From positions 32,281,916 to 32,345,915 of the forward strand of contig OZ020612.1 in assembly GCA_963971575.1 (NCBI GenBank): a DNA stretch of 64,000 bases. Direction: 5' to 3'. Source of the stretch: Liopterus haemorrhoidalis. Its lineage: Eukaryota > Arthropoda > Insecta > Coleoptera > Dytiscidae. The number at the start of each line of letters is the position of its first letter. Position 1 is the first letter of the stretch. Under the pieces are notes generated by a model. The model was not told where the DNA came from. It searched no databases and saw nothing but the letters and a program-made list of their open reading frames with translations. The translations under genes were made by a program, and so were the position numbers. Positions 11,905-22,372 of the stretch are shown piece after piece.

Positions 11905-14285
11905 TTTTTTATGACTGATCTAAGTTCACAGGAGATAGCGTCATGCCAGTCTTCGGCGTCCGGTCCTTTCAAAGCAGTAACTAGTGGAACTTCAGCAATG
12001 AGAGACGACTCTTCATCATTGTTTGTTTCTTCTTCGATTTCTTCCAAATCAGTGGAATTGTTTTGAGGTTCCAGTGGCCTTGTGTATTCAAGCCGGGGCC
12101 TTCCTCGTGATCCTGTTCGCAATTTTCTAGGGCGACCACGACCTCTTCGGTGTGGAGGTGCGGAAACATTTGCTGGTACATCGATGGGTTGTACTTCATT
12201 CTCGGCATTCTCGTCATCTTCAGTTTCCTTGATTTCTATTTCGACTGTTTCTTTTCTTTCATCCATCTCCTTGAGTATGAAGTCTGTGAATTCTTTTCCT
12301 TTGTCGATTTCGGTCTTCGAGAACCTTACGTCTCTGTAAATTCCTACTTTTCTTTGTTTTGATAGCCAGATTCTAAATCTCTTGGAACGGTGAGCGTATC
12401 CAAGAAATATTCCGTCCAGGCTCTTTGGTTCCAACTTTCCTCGTCCTGGTTTTCTGACTAGAAAATATACTCTTGACCCAAATTCTTGTACTTGACTTAA
12501 GTCGGCCTTCTTTCTCGTCCATACTTCTATTGGACTTAGACCAGTTAGGCTCTTGGTAGGGCAACGATTTCGTATATAATTCGCAGTACTGATTGCTTCA
12601 GCCCAAAAACTTGGTGGAAGATCTGCTTGGATGAGTAGACATCTTGCCATTTCCATTAGAGTTCTGTTCTTCCTTTCAGCGATCCCATTCTGTTCAGGAG
12701 TAAACGGGACTGTCAATCGCCTAGTGATCTCCTCCTTTTTAAGGAATTCGTCAACTTGCTTGTTCGTGTATTCCGTGCCGTTATCTGTTTGTAGGCATTT
12801 GACCCTTTTTCCGGTTTGGGTTTCCATCAGAGAAATTACTTCTTTTGTTATTTCAGCAACTTCATCCTTGGATTTGACGAACCGTATTTCACACCATCTC
12901 GAGTTATCGTCGATGTATGTGACAAAATAACGAGCCTTTCCAAGCGACTCGACACGCATGGGTCCACACACGTTGGAATGTATAATAGCCACCATTTCTG
13001 ATTCACGTTCTGACTTCTTTGGAAATACGTTCCGTGTCATTTTACCACGGTGACATACATCGCAATCCAATTTGTCAATAACTCGCGCAGGGTCCATATC
13101 TGAGATTTGACCGTTCTTTATTAATTCGCGGCTACGTCGGCTACCTTGAGATGACCTAGGCGTTGGTGCCATATCATCAACAGTTCGGAAGAATTCTTCA
13201 CGGCAAGAGCTGTGCTTCGTGTCTCTCCGGTCTCGTTCGTTTGTTTTTCGCGCGCGTAGTACAAGTCACCAATCCGATCGGCAACTAGCTTCACTATTCC
13301 TTTTAGATCGTAAACTAATGCAATGTCTTTCTTAAAAATCACTTTAGCACCATTGTTAGTAAGTTTTCCGACCAATAGTAAGTTCTTGCGTAAATCCGGC
13401 ACATGTAAAGTCTCAGGTATTGAAAGTTTTTTAGTATCACCGTAAATGTCCGCTAATAGCGATGCGGTTCCTTTTCCAACAATGTCCGAAGAATGATTGC
13501 TCGCCATGTTCAATGTTCCTTTTGCACTGGTAAGATCTACGAAGTCCCTAGCTTCCTTGCAAATATGTGATGTCGCGCCACTATCTAAACACCATCTCGC
13601 GTTATGATGCGTTGTTCCCACGTGAAAAGCGTCCGCAGTGTACATAACGTTTCCCACACTTTTAACATCTTGTTTCGATTTTTCACGAGATCTACAATCC
13701 GCGGCTTATGGCCGATTTTCCGACAATTATGGCAACGAAATTTAAACACTTCATTTTTATCGCGATCGTCCGATTTTGTGTACTTTTCTTTATGCGCGAA
13801 ACGCGATTTATTAAATTTCTTTTGTGAGTACTGCCATGTACTTTGTTTCATTCGCGGTGTCACTTTTATTTTTATTTTTACGTGCATCACTTTCTTCAAT
13901 TATTTTAATGCAAAGAATCTCCGGTGACGGTAATTCGTCGCGCGATTCGATTGCACACCTAAAATTTTCGAAACATGACGGTAAACTGTACAGTAGCATG
14001 ATGGCCAGTAGATCCGGGTTTATGTCAATTTCCATTTCTCCGAGCTTATCCACGGCATCAAAAAACTTTGAGACATGGTCATAAACATCTTCATCTTCAT
14101 TCATCCGTAAAAGGGTTAATTGTTTCAACAGGGTAGCCTTACGAGCAGGGCCCTTGGATGAATAATATTCTTCCAACTTTGTCCAAACCGCGCGCGATGT
14201 AACACAGATTTTAACAAGTTTCAGTTCCGTCGCACCAATGCACAGTATTATGTCCGATTTAGCCTTTAAATCGTTTTTAAACCAC

Positions 14286-14297
14286 GCTCTGCTACCA
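14286..14297 (-). promoter_or_regulatory. Copia primer-binding site, initiator tRNA-Met type
   Basis: The minus strand reads TGGTAGCAGAGC directly after the upstream LTR. This is complementary to the 3' end of eukaryotic initiator tRNA-Met (ending …GCTCTGCTACCA), the usual start point for minus-strand DNA synthesis in many LTR retrotransposons. Recognisable gag sequence begins within about 5 bp of it, which is abnormal and indicates a deletion. Confidence 0.85.
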
Positions 14298-14934
14298 CGT
14301 TAGGATTTGCACAGGGTGGTTTCGCGTAAGCACAATATAACACAAGTTGAGTAAACTTATGTATTGTTAACTGATATTAATAATAACTACATATGACACA
14401 CACTCACGTTGGACCACACACAACGGTTAAACTTGACATACTGATTGTTATGTGTGTTAAATCACACAAAAATACAATCGCTTATTGTCTGCGGTCCAGA
14501 CGCTAATTCAGCATTTTGTGTGATACAGGCATCGGTCTTAAACGGTAACCGACGAGTTCATCGAAAATCAATTCATCGAATATCAATTCATCGAAAATCA
14601 ATTCATCGAAAATCAATTCATCGAAAATCAATTCATCGAAAATCAATTCATCGAAAATCAATTCATCGAATGATCAATTCATCGAATGATCAATTCATCG
14701 AAAAAAATATTTTGTAAATATAAATAAAGAAATATAATAAGAAAACTTATATAATAAAAGATATAAATGTTTTGTTTTTAAGGTTTAATAAGACAGGATA
14801 TGGGCAATTGCACGCAAATAATTTTTATAAATTCATATACAATGATACGCATTTTAATTGGGCTAATATGGGGGAAAATAAAGTACTATGCGCCTAAAAA
14901 CAAGGTAATTAGGTTAGGTTTAGTTAGTAAAAGT

Positions 14935-15150
14935 ATAAAACCGAGCGGAGCGAATTACCCATCTTCTAGTTTAAGGACAAAGCACTATTTTAGGTTAGGT
15001 TAGTAAGAGTTTTGTTCGAAGAAGCCGAGCGAAGCGAGCTACCCATCTTCTAGTTTAATGTCAAAACACTATCTTAGGTTAGGTTAGGTTAGTAAGGGTT
15101 TGGTTAGAAGAAGCCGAGCGAAGCGAGCTACCCATCATCTAGTTTAATGA
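14935..15150. repeat. Tandem 84-89 bp repeats with TTAGG-type motifs
   Basis: Three diverged units begin near 14938, 15021 and 15110, each with 'CCGAGCG(A/G)AGCGA…CCCATCTTCTAG'. Between them are two- to four-fold runs of TTAGG, the canonical arthropod telomere unit, but far too short for a telomere. A similar CCTAA run is near 17960. I read these as internal repeats of the foldback core. Confidence 0.65.
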
Positions 15151-15327
15151 CAAAACAAACTCACACTAACATAACAATGCCACATGTTTAGAATCACTGT
15201 ACATTGAACAAATCATGTGTGGTATAGTAAATATGAATAGTAAAACTATGTACATAACACAAAACCCTTAAGACTTAACAGATGGGGAAATACCATTTTT
15301 ATAATCCTTTAAGAATGGGTGTATTAA

Positions 15328-16087
15328 GGCTGCGTATAACCCCCAGTGGTTACTAATTTCTTATACAAAACTAAAAATCTAAAATAAAATTAGTATTAAT
15401 CTACATATCAAATTTTGCACCGTATTTTTATCTATCTAATAAGATATTTTTAATTGCAGAAACATTTATTGTAAAAATATTATCGCTCAATAACTTAAAA
15501 ATAGGCATCAGCGATATTGTTCTGTAATTTTTTAAATCTATTTGTGGGTTTCAAATAACTTTTATATTTACATAGATTTGTGTAGAAATGTTCAAATAAT
15601 ACGTCAACATTTTTTTCGACTTGATTCCTTATAGTTTAGAACCTTCGTCGAAAAATATTATACTTGATGATAATGGAATGCCACTTGGTACACGTATTCT
15701 TTACGAAGATTAAATCATTTTTCTTGTAACATCTATTTTGAAAACCGCGGCGGATTCAAGATGGCGGCAAAAATAGACTACCAAGTACAATAACTATAAA
15801 TAATTTTCACAATAGAGCAAAATAGCTATAAACATATTTGTAGAAGGAAGATTTAGCTACAATTTGCCACATCGTACGCAAATATGCGTCAATTGGTTTA
15901 CAAGATGGCGTCTATAATGCAATTTGCTTATTTACAATTACATTACAGTTTTTTCTACAATTAAAAATATCCTATTAGATAGATAAGAATTCGCTGCAAA
16001 TTTTGATATATAGATTGTTATTAATTTTATTTCGGATAATTAATTTTGTATAAGAAAATATTGAGAGCTATAGGGTTGTGCGCCGCC
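15328..16087. mobile_element. TTAA-flanked MITE, copy 1 (760 bp)
   Basis: It is flanked on each side by TTAA (15324-15327 and 16088-16091), the target duplicated by piggyBac-superfamily transposases. The termini GGCTGCG and, inverted, GGCGGCG open long imperfect inverted arms of about 150 bp that include 'TTCTTATACAAAA' and 'TATCTATCTAATA'. A second copy with the same borders is at 42561-43321. There is no coding capacity; mobilisation by a piggyBac-type enzyme is inferred from the target site. Confidence 0.82.
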
Positions 16088-16565
16088 TTAAGTACATTTA
16101 TGATCCCATTAACCGGGTTTTTCTGATCTAAGGAGCCCTGTTCGATTTCAAAATAATCCAACAGGTATCTTTTACCTGGCGTATTTTCTGAATGGAAAAT
16201 TTAAAAATTATTAATAGACCAAGTATGATAGTTATTGAATAAGTGTAGTCTGTCAACTTTTATTGACCACTGCTTTTTTGGCTTTTCGATCCCCTCGGCA
16301 TTCCTCTCAAATATTTACAAAATATTTTTTTTCGATGAATTGATCATTCGATGAATTGATTATTCGATGAATTGATTTTCGATGAATTGATTTTCGATGA
16401 ATTGATTTTCGATGAATTGATTTTCGATTAATTGATATTCGATGAATTGATTTTCGATGAATTGATTTTCTATGAATTGATTTTCGATGAACTTACCGTG
16501 AATCGTCTTAAACGCATGATATCTAAACATGTAAACCCAAACGCACCTGATTTAAATATCTAACA

Positions 16566-17004
16566 CTTCCCCTCGATGCGTGTACTAGAGGTCTGCACGG
16601 GCCTATTTTGGACCACCTTTACCCGGCCCGGCCCGTTATGTTTCCAGTCCGGCCCGGCCCGAGCCCGAAAATATTAATACAATTATTGCATCTACCCGGC
16701 CCGAACCCGACAAAATTTTAAATTTGGCCCGAATAAACCTTGTTAAAAAAATATTCTGATACAAAAATTGCTTACAATTTGTAATAATTATAAAACTAGA
16801 AATTAAAAAAAATATATATTTTTTAACGAAGGTTTAAAAATATATTATTTAAAGGTATTATTGTTCTTCTCCGGCCCGGCCCGGCCAGAGCCGAATATAA
16901 TACTTGTCAGTCGGCCCGAACCCGGCCCACGGGCCAAGCCCGAGCCCGTGCAGACCTCTAGCGTGTACCACTTGAACAATAACATATTATTCAGGTTTGA
17001 AAAA
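16566..17004 (-). mobile_element. Truncated internal end of a second, tandem copia unit
   Basis: Outside the upstream LTR the sequence is not host DNA but the internal 3' end of copia again: polypurine tract, then 'GATGCGTGTACCACTTGAAC…CAGGTTTGAAA'. It matches 9391-9450 base for base and is interrupted by a 375-bp MITE at 16586-16960. After about 17004 the match stops. The arrangement is internal(partial)-LTR-internal-LTR, i.e. two tandem units sharing an LTR. Confidence 0.82.
16586..16960. mobile_element. hAT-type MITE rich in CCCGG words (375 bp)
   Basis: Perfect 17-bp inverted termini (TAGAGGTCTGCACGGGC) and a perfect 8-bp duplication GCGTGTAC (16578-16585 and 16961-16968) define it exactly. 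Subterminal regions are built of overlapping GGCCCGG/CCCGAGCCC words, giving local GC-rich patches around an AT-rich core. It sits in the copia internal fragment, so it is younger than that element. Confidence 0.92.
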
Positions 17005-17029
17005 TTTATTTATTTTTCTAGCGAATTCC

Positions 17030-17350
17030 AAAATTGAGACAATAATTACAATTTATGTCGGGACACCAGAGTGACATCAGGAGACAACTCGATCAGCTTT
17101 TCTTTTTCACATGACTTTATATCTTTCAAGAATGGATTATTAATCCAGAGGTTACCTTTACGAGGATCCCCGTTTTCAGAAATAATTATTAAAATTTTCA
17201 GCTAATGCTCTTAAATGTTGACTAATTATGTTGAATATGACTTTCTGGTTGACATCAGCAGCAATAAAAATTCTTCCAAAAGTGGAAACATTTCTATATC
17301 TTCCTCTTATAAGCGACTATCCAAAAGAACTAGCTTCTTCAGAAGTATGA
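17030..17350 (-). pseudogene. ZBED5-like hAT transposase fragment
   Basis: Minus-strand translation gives 'MFPLLEEFLL', a short gap, then 'ENGDPRKGNLWINNPF', followed closely by 'EKEKLIELSPDVTL'. Domesticated and active ZBED5/Buster-type hAT proteins have the same order: 'FP…F', then 'EDPRhGNLWI.NPF', then 'KEKLlELS.D..L', just before the dimerisation region. Stops and a lost frame show it is inactive. It begins where the truncated copia unit ends, suggesting copia inserted into, or recombined with, this hAT copy. Confidence 0.7.
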
Positions 17351-17645
17351 AAAATAGCCGCGGGAGGCGTTGTATTGGGGCTAGTAAATATTAAATAAAT
17401 AATGGTTCAGACAAAAGTTAGCTTCTGCGTCGACTAAAAAAATGTGCTATATACTCGTAAATAGAAGTGTGCATCTGCAAGATTCGGTCGAAATATTTCG
17501 CGGACCAGGGGTTGAAGAACAGTGCTATAGAGAAATAAATTTAAGGTCCCAACACCACGGCGGTCAATATTTAACTTCGATAGAGGATATTCAAAGTTAT
17601 TGTTACACAGCTGTCAAGCTAAAATTATAGAAATAAATATATTTT

Positions 17646-17897
17646 CAGGGGCGCACACAGATTTTTAGCTTGGGGGGGGGGGGGTACAATTATACATAAT
17701 TTTTATAAACACAGGGCAAAATTTCAATTTCTAGTGAAGAGCAAAAAAAGGTCCTCCCTTCTAAATTTTAAGTGAAGAGCAAAAAGAAAAGGTCCTCACT
17801 TCTAAATTTTAAGTGAAGAGCAAAAAAAGTCTTCACTTCTCACTGTACGGGGGGGGGGGTCCGGACCCCTTGGACCCCCCCATTGTGTGCGCCCCTG
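17646..17897. mobile_element. hAT-type MITE with internal tandem repeat (252 bp)
   Basis: The ends are CAGGGGCGCACACA and its near complement, flanked by a perfect 8-bp duplication TATATTTT (17638-17645 and 17898-17905). Inside are three tandem copies of a roughly 45-bp unit containing 'AAGTGAAGAGCAAAAA…TCCTCACTTCT', plus G-runs and C-runs near the two ends. The same internal unit reappears in the MITE at 27299-27565, whose termini differ. Confidence 0.92.
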
Positions 17898-18024
17898 TAT
17901 ATTTTACAATACTTTATGAACCTGTTTTGTCGTTTGATCAACAAATAAGTGTACACAAATGTTTAAATAACCTAACCTAACCTAACATATAAAATACCAA
18001 AAAAATATCCGTGCATATCAGTGC

Positions 18025-18200
18025 CGTATCCAGGAATCATGGTTAGGGGAGGCACTTATGATGCTTATATATAAGAACGAGAGGGGAGGGGCTTGGATCG
18101 CGGGCCGCATACGGCCCGAAATATATATTTTTTTGTGACCCGTCAAGTAAGGGTGGATCAAGCTTACATAGAGTACCTGGCTGAAAATTTTGCCATGACC
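18025..18200. repeat. Partial hAT-like repeat
   Basis: The stretch 'CAGTGCCGTATCCAGG…GGCACTTATGATGCTTAT…GCATACGGCCCG' aligns by eye with the segment starting at 24601. Both resemble the left end of the 18299-23516 element. No right end or target duplication was found, so it is a fragment. Confidence 0.5.
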
Positions 18201-18602
18201 CTTGTATCAAGCTGATTTTTGTTAATTAGTAAAAAATAACTATATTCTAGTTATATACGTAGTTGGTCCGCGAATATAATAAACGAAATACAATTTGACA
18301 GTGGCGCAGCCAGGATTTTGTCTTGGGGAGGGCCGAATCAAATTTCGAGGGCACGCGGGCCGCGTACGGCCCTGAACCTTATTTTTTATGGCCCCTGAAG
18401 CGGTAATCAAAATCACTTGAGCTTATTTAGGGGAAAAATATAGTTAAAAATGTAAAATATACTCTCTTCCCCTTTTCTGTTTATAAAAAAATGTCAAAAA
18501 ACCCTTCAAATCAAATCAAATCAAATCATTTTTATTAAAGCTGATTGTACATTTAATATACAGTAACTTAGGTCAAACAATAATATGTTTCAAAATTTTA
18601 CA

Positions 18603-21513
18603 TTAAGTATAAGCATTTATCGTATCTACAAATTCAGAGACGCTATAAAACGCTCCTTCAAGCAGTATGTTTTTTAGTTCTCTTTTGAATTTGACATCGC
18701 TGCTATTTCTGAGCACAGGTGGCAGAGCATTATAGAGACCGATACCTTCAATTAAGGGTAGATTTCTAGATGCACTATATCTATGCCTAGGAATGGTAAA
18801 AAGTTCTCTGTTCCTAGTGTTGTACTTATGAATCTGACTGTGCCTTAGTATGTCGTTTTCAGTGTTCGTTATATACATTAGTATATGTAATACATACAAA
18901 GACGGGACTGTCAGAATTTTGTATTCCTTGAAAATTAGCTTGCATGATGTGCGCGGCGAAACTTGAGCAAAAGTCCTGATGGCTCGTTTTTGTATTATAA
19001 AAATTCTTTGCCAGCCAGTAGACGCACCCCACATCTCAATGCCATAGCTAATGGCAGATTGAAAAAAGGAGAAGTACGCAATTCTGACAATCTCCGTTGA
19101 CACCGTTAACATCAGTCGTTTTAACATAAATACAACACTGTTGAGTTTTTTGGACACGTGGTTTATGTGCTCTTGCCAAGTGAGTCCAAGTGAGTTCCAA
19201 GTGGAACCCAAGGAACCTTACAGTGGCATCCGAGTGAAGTTCAGTGTTGTACAAATGTCTGTTTAGACTAAAAACTACTGTTTTTGTTTTTTCAGTATTT
19301 AAACTTAAGCCGTTACTTGTGAACCATTGTAAGGCCTGAGACTGAGTGTCACTTAGTGCCCTTTTGACATTGTTCACATTCACCCCTTCATCAATGAACT
19401 ACGAGTCATCGGCAAAGAGTACAGTCATGGCTGCCATGTTGTCCGGTAGGTCGTTAATATAAGTTAAAAATAAGAAAGGGCCAAGGATAGTACCTTGTCC
19501 AATTCCCATGTCTATATTCATTGCCGACGACCAGCCACCATTGAAGTGAACACATTGCTGCCTATTCGACAGAAAGTCCATTATTAGTTTTAATTTACTC
19601 CTCTAACACCATAATATTGGAGTTTTATAGCTAGTTTTTCAGGGCACACGCAGTCGAACGCTTTGCTCAAATCACAAAACGATCCTGCAACGTGCAAACC
19701 CTTTTCAATATTGTCCATTATTTTATTTAATAAAACTAGAGCAGCTTTAGATGTGGACTGGTTTACCCTGAATCCAAACTGGTTCACAGCAAAAAAATTT
19801 GATTTTTCAAAAAAAGTTACCAATCTATTTTTTATAGCCTTTTCTATTATTTTAGAGAAGGTCGGTGTAATAGCAATAGGACGATAGTTATTAGAATCGT
19901 TACTGTTACCTTTTTTAAAAACCGGTATTATTTTTGCCATTTTTAATTTTTCAGGGAAACGCCCGATAAGAAGCATGAGTTGATAATCAGAGTCAGCGGT
20001 TCAAGTATCGCAGGCGCGACTTGTTTAATTAATTTCATGTTTATACCATGAATATCAAAAGTTTGGTTGTTAGAAAAACTGTGAATCAGATTATCAACTT
20101 CCACCTCGGTTACCGGGGCCATAAACAAACTGTCACTATTATTAATATTTTTTTTACAAAGCAGTGCGTTGTAACATCCGTCGGCAGGTGGCAGCGTGGA
20201 CACAATTTTATTAGCAACAGAGGTGAAAAAAGTATTGAGTTCGGTTGCATTTAAAGTACTGTTAACTGTAGACCTCTTGTCCATACTACCTCCTGTCTCC
20301 TGGCGTATCACGGACCACATGGCTTTGTTCTTATTACTAGATTTTATTATAAATTCATTATATGCTTCTACTTTGGCTTTTTTTAGGGCAGATTTGTAGT
20401 CCTTTTTATATATTTTGTATAGCTAACTTGCCTGTGGTGACTTGATGTCTAAAAGAAAGATGAGAAAATCCCTCATTTTCCGATGCTCGTCAGTATACCA
20501 TTTAACATTACAACATTTTCTGTTCACTTTCTTAATATTTTTGATTGGAAAATGTATGTTCAATCCATTCGTGAATATGGTGAAAAATAAATTAAACATA
20601 TTGTTCGTATCAAGATCGGTAAACAACATTTTCCAATCAAAATTACACAAATAATTTACAAAATTTTCATAATTATGTTTGCTAAAAATTCTTTGTTGCA
20701 CAGATTTGATAATGTGTGCTTGCTGAGAATCGCCAGTAATTTTTATATCAAAAAATACCCCTAGATGATAATTGAAATAGCAGGATTTTTAATTTGTACC
20801 CTATAATCATGAGTATTTGTCAGGATGTTATCCAGACACGTACCTCTGCCGCTGTGCGCGTATCTTGTAGTCTCATAATGCGTTATATGTAGACCCATAC
20901 TTGTTACAATATTAAATAGACTATGATATAAATTATCTTTAATTTTAAAGTCTATGTTAAAATCGCCTGTCAAGATGATTATGTGATTTTTAAAGTTAAT
21001 ATGACACAAATGAAGTATATTATATATAATATTCAAAAAATCATCATAATTTCCGACAGGTGATCTGTACAACGTAATAATTATAGTTTTATAATCTTTA
21101 ATTTCTATAGCTGCAATTTCACAGATTTGCTCTTTTGACATGTTAGTAAAATAAGGTAAGGCTTTGTAGCTTAAATTTGATTTAATAAAAATGGCAACAC
21201 CGTGTTCAATTTCGGTTCTGAAATAAATATTGGCTAGTTTATAATCCGGAATGTTGTAGTAGGTATAATCCTGTCCGGACAGCCAATGTTCATTGATACA
21301 TAGTATATCAACGTCATTGTCACATGCGTATGCCTCCAAGGCGCTTACCTTATTTTTTAAACATTGAACGTTTAAGTGCAGTACTTTTAAAGTAGAGTTA
21401 TTCAGTGTTGTGTTGTGAGGATCTTCTTCTAAAAATATACTGGCGGATAACAACACCGCTCGGCCAGAATTGCGGGTTTTCAATGTGCTTCTTAGAGTGA
21501 TAAGAACAACCAA
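18603..21513 (-). pseudogene. LINE ORF2: endonuclease and reverse transcriptase, frameshifted
   Basis: The apurinic-type endonuclease lies at 20761-21513: 'LHLNVQCLKNKV', 'DILCINEHWL', 'GVAIFIKSNL', 'LTGDFNID'. Reverse transcriptase follows in broken frames: 'IIPVFKKGN..DSNNYRPIAI', 'FCDLSKAFDCV' (motif A with its Asp), 'GIGQGTILGPFLFLTYINDL' (motif B) and 'TVLFADDS' (catalytic motif C). A stop codon follows directly after FADDS. The C-terminal part (18603-19211) has 'YGIEMWG' and 'HKYNTRNRELF'. At least five frame breaks are needed to read the whole protein, so it is inactive. Domain order and tail fit the CR1 group. Confidence 0.88.
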
Positions 21514-22372
21514 GTTTGAAGCAAGTGTTGGTGCCTGGTGTTTCTATTTTGGATACGCTGATTTCTTCGTTCGGAAATTTTGAACGTACATAATTCCTGA
21601 GTTGTTCTTCACTTGTACTGGTAAGTAGTCGTCCTACGAAGAACCAAGCCTTTTTAGGTGCCGCTTGCAGTCCATCAGATTGTTTGTTAGATCCTATAAT
21701 CGGTTTATTGCGTTGCCGTTTATGTTTTTTATTTTGGACCATAATAAAGCCATCATCTGGTTTTACAAGTTGGTTAGTATTGTCATTTTGGGTGGAAGAA
21801 TTAGTATTAGTTTCCTTCTGGTCGCCATTAACACGTGGTGATTGTTTATTTTTAACTTTGGGGCCAGCCTTATTAACCTGCTTGTTTTTGTTTGCCGGTA
21901 TTAAAGGTTGCTGCTCGTTCTGGTTTGCATCGTCGGACATGACGTGCAAATTTTTGACAGCTGCGATGACAGATTTGGTAGAACTGTCATCTGGCGGTGA
22001 AATTTTACAATTTGTGAGGAAATTAATTTTTTCCCTTAAAAGAATTTTTTTTTCCTCCATTTCCTCAAGTAGTTTTATTAACAACTTATTTTCTCTTTTC
22101 AAAGCAGCAAATTCATACTTATTGAAATCTTCAGGAGAAATTTGGGTGTTGATTTTCGCCTTGGATTTTTTGCCCTCGCAAATTGTACATACCCAATTTG
22201 TGGGGGTTTCCTCTCTATTGGGCACTATATTTGCACATTTGAAGTGTAACATGTCACCACAGTCCACACAAATTACACCATTTACCACTTTTTTACCACA
22301 AGGTTTACATTTTACATCATAATTAATTTTTTTCTCGGAGCGCTGCTCCTTAGAATTATTAACCCTCGCCAT
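21398..22372 (-). CDS. LINE ORF1 protein with PHD-like zinc finger
   Basis: This open frame of about 324 codons starts at ATG 22372 ('MARVNNSKEQRSEKK'). An upstream ATG in frame exists but lies in the older hAT element, so I reject it as the start. Residues about 20-65 hold a Cys/His pattern (CKPCGKK…CVDCGDMLHFKC…WVCTIC) like the PHD finger seen in ORF1 of CR1-type LINEs. A coiled-coil-like stretch ('LKRENKLLIKLLEEMEEKK') and a basic low-complexity linker follow. Near the C-terminus is 'FFVGRLLTSTSEEQLRNYV', an RNA-binding-like segment also found in such ORF1 proteins. It overlaps the start of ORF2 by about 115 bp. It is intact, unlike ORF2. Confidence 0.8.
   Translation of the reverse strand: MARVNNSKEQRSEKKINYDVKCKPCGKKVVNGVICVDCGDMLHFKCANIVPNREETPTNWVCTICEGKKSKAKINTQISPEDFNKYEFAALKRENKLLIKLLEEMEEKKILLREKINFLTNCKISPPDDSSTKSVIAAVKNLHVMSDDANQNEQQPLIPANKNKQVNKAGPKVKNKQSPRVNGDQKETNTNSSTQNDNTNQLVKPDDGFIMVQNKKHKRQRNKPIIGSNKQSDGLQAAPKKAWFFVGRLLTSTSEEQLRNYVRSKFPNEEISVSKIETPGTNTCFKLGCSYHSKKHIENPQFWPSGVVIRQYIFRRRSSQHNTE

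Larger units (their letters stand above)
9494..14285 (-). pseudogene. Copia gag-pol, frameshifted and interrupted
   Basis: Reading the minus strand from 14285 down gives a complete Ty1/Copia order. Capsid ('KGPARKATLLKQL', 'MNEDEDVYDHVSKFFD') comes first, then a zinc knuckle with 'CHNCRKIGHK' near 13.75 kb. Protease with 'WCLDSGATSHI' lies near 13.6 kb. Integrase has 'CDVCHRGKMTRN', 'DNGTEYTNKQ' and 'TPEQNGIAERKNRTLME' (11889-13172). Reverse transcriptase carries 'IAIYVDDILVV' near 10.37 kb. RNase H has 'DADWGNCPVDRRS', 'LYNDNRGALSL' and 'HIDVRCHFI' (9494-10176). The frame is broken at several points, and a 1,039-bp Helentron-like element interrupts pol between integrase and RT, splitting the phrase 'IKN-DTW'. 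Gag lacks its N-terminal part: recognisable Gag begins almost immediately after the primer-binding site. The element is non-functional despite near-identical LTRs. Confidence 0.92.
14545..16504. mobile_element. Foldback-type element with minisatellite arms
   Basis: This 1,960-bp insert in the copia LTR is bounded by a 9-10 bp target duplication. Its two ends are inverted arrays of a 15-bp unit (TTCATCGAAAATCAA): about nine copies at 14560-14700 and a similar number, reversed, at 16335-16495. Drosophila FB elements have the same design (inverted repeats built from tandem units, 9-bp duplications), so I class it as foldback-like by structure only. The core has no transposase. It contains an 84-89 bp repeat (14.93-15.15 kb) and a complete TTAA-flanked MITE (15328-16087), so part of its content was acquired secondarily. 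Confidence 0.8.
14299..16565 (-). mobile_element. Copia LTR (upstream copy), split by a foldback element
   Basis: The LTR sequence runs from 14299 to 14544, stops, and resumes at 16515-16565, where it ends with the terminal CTAACA. Ten bases, GTCTTAAACG, are duplicated on both sides of the insert (14535-14544 and 16505-16514). Outside the insert it matches the 9093-9390 LTR with about three differences; the first base of the TG terminus has changed to C. Confidence 0.9.

Noticed and set aside
14560..14700. Regular 15-bp repeats resembling a CRISPR-like or minisatellite array
   Set aside because: The units are directly abutting with no spacers and are mirrored at 16335-16495, so they are arms of a transposable element in a eukaryotic genome.
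14900..15090. TTAGG runs as telomeric or interstitial telomere sequence
   Set aside because: Only two to four units occur at a time, embedded in an 84-89 bp repeat inside the foldback element.
17442..17630. 62-codon plus-strand frame next to the hAT fragment
   Set aside because: No family resemblance, and it is opposite in strand to the transposase relic.
21684..22322. 212-codon open frame on the plus strand
   Set aside because: It is antisense to the intact LINE ORF1, whose PHD-like motif and clade features make it the real frame.
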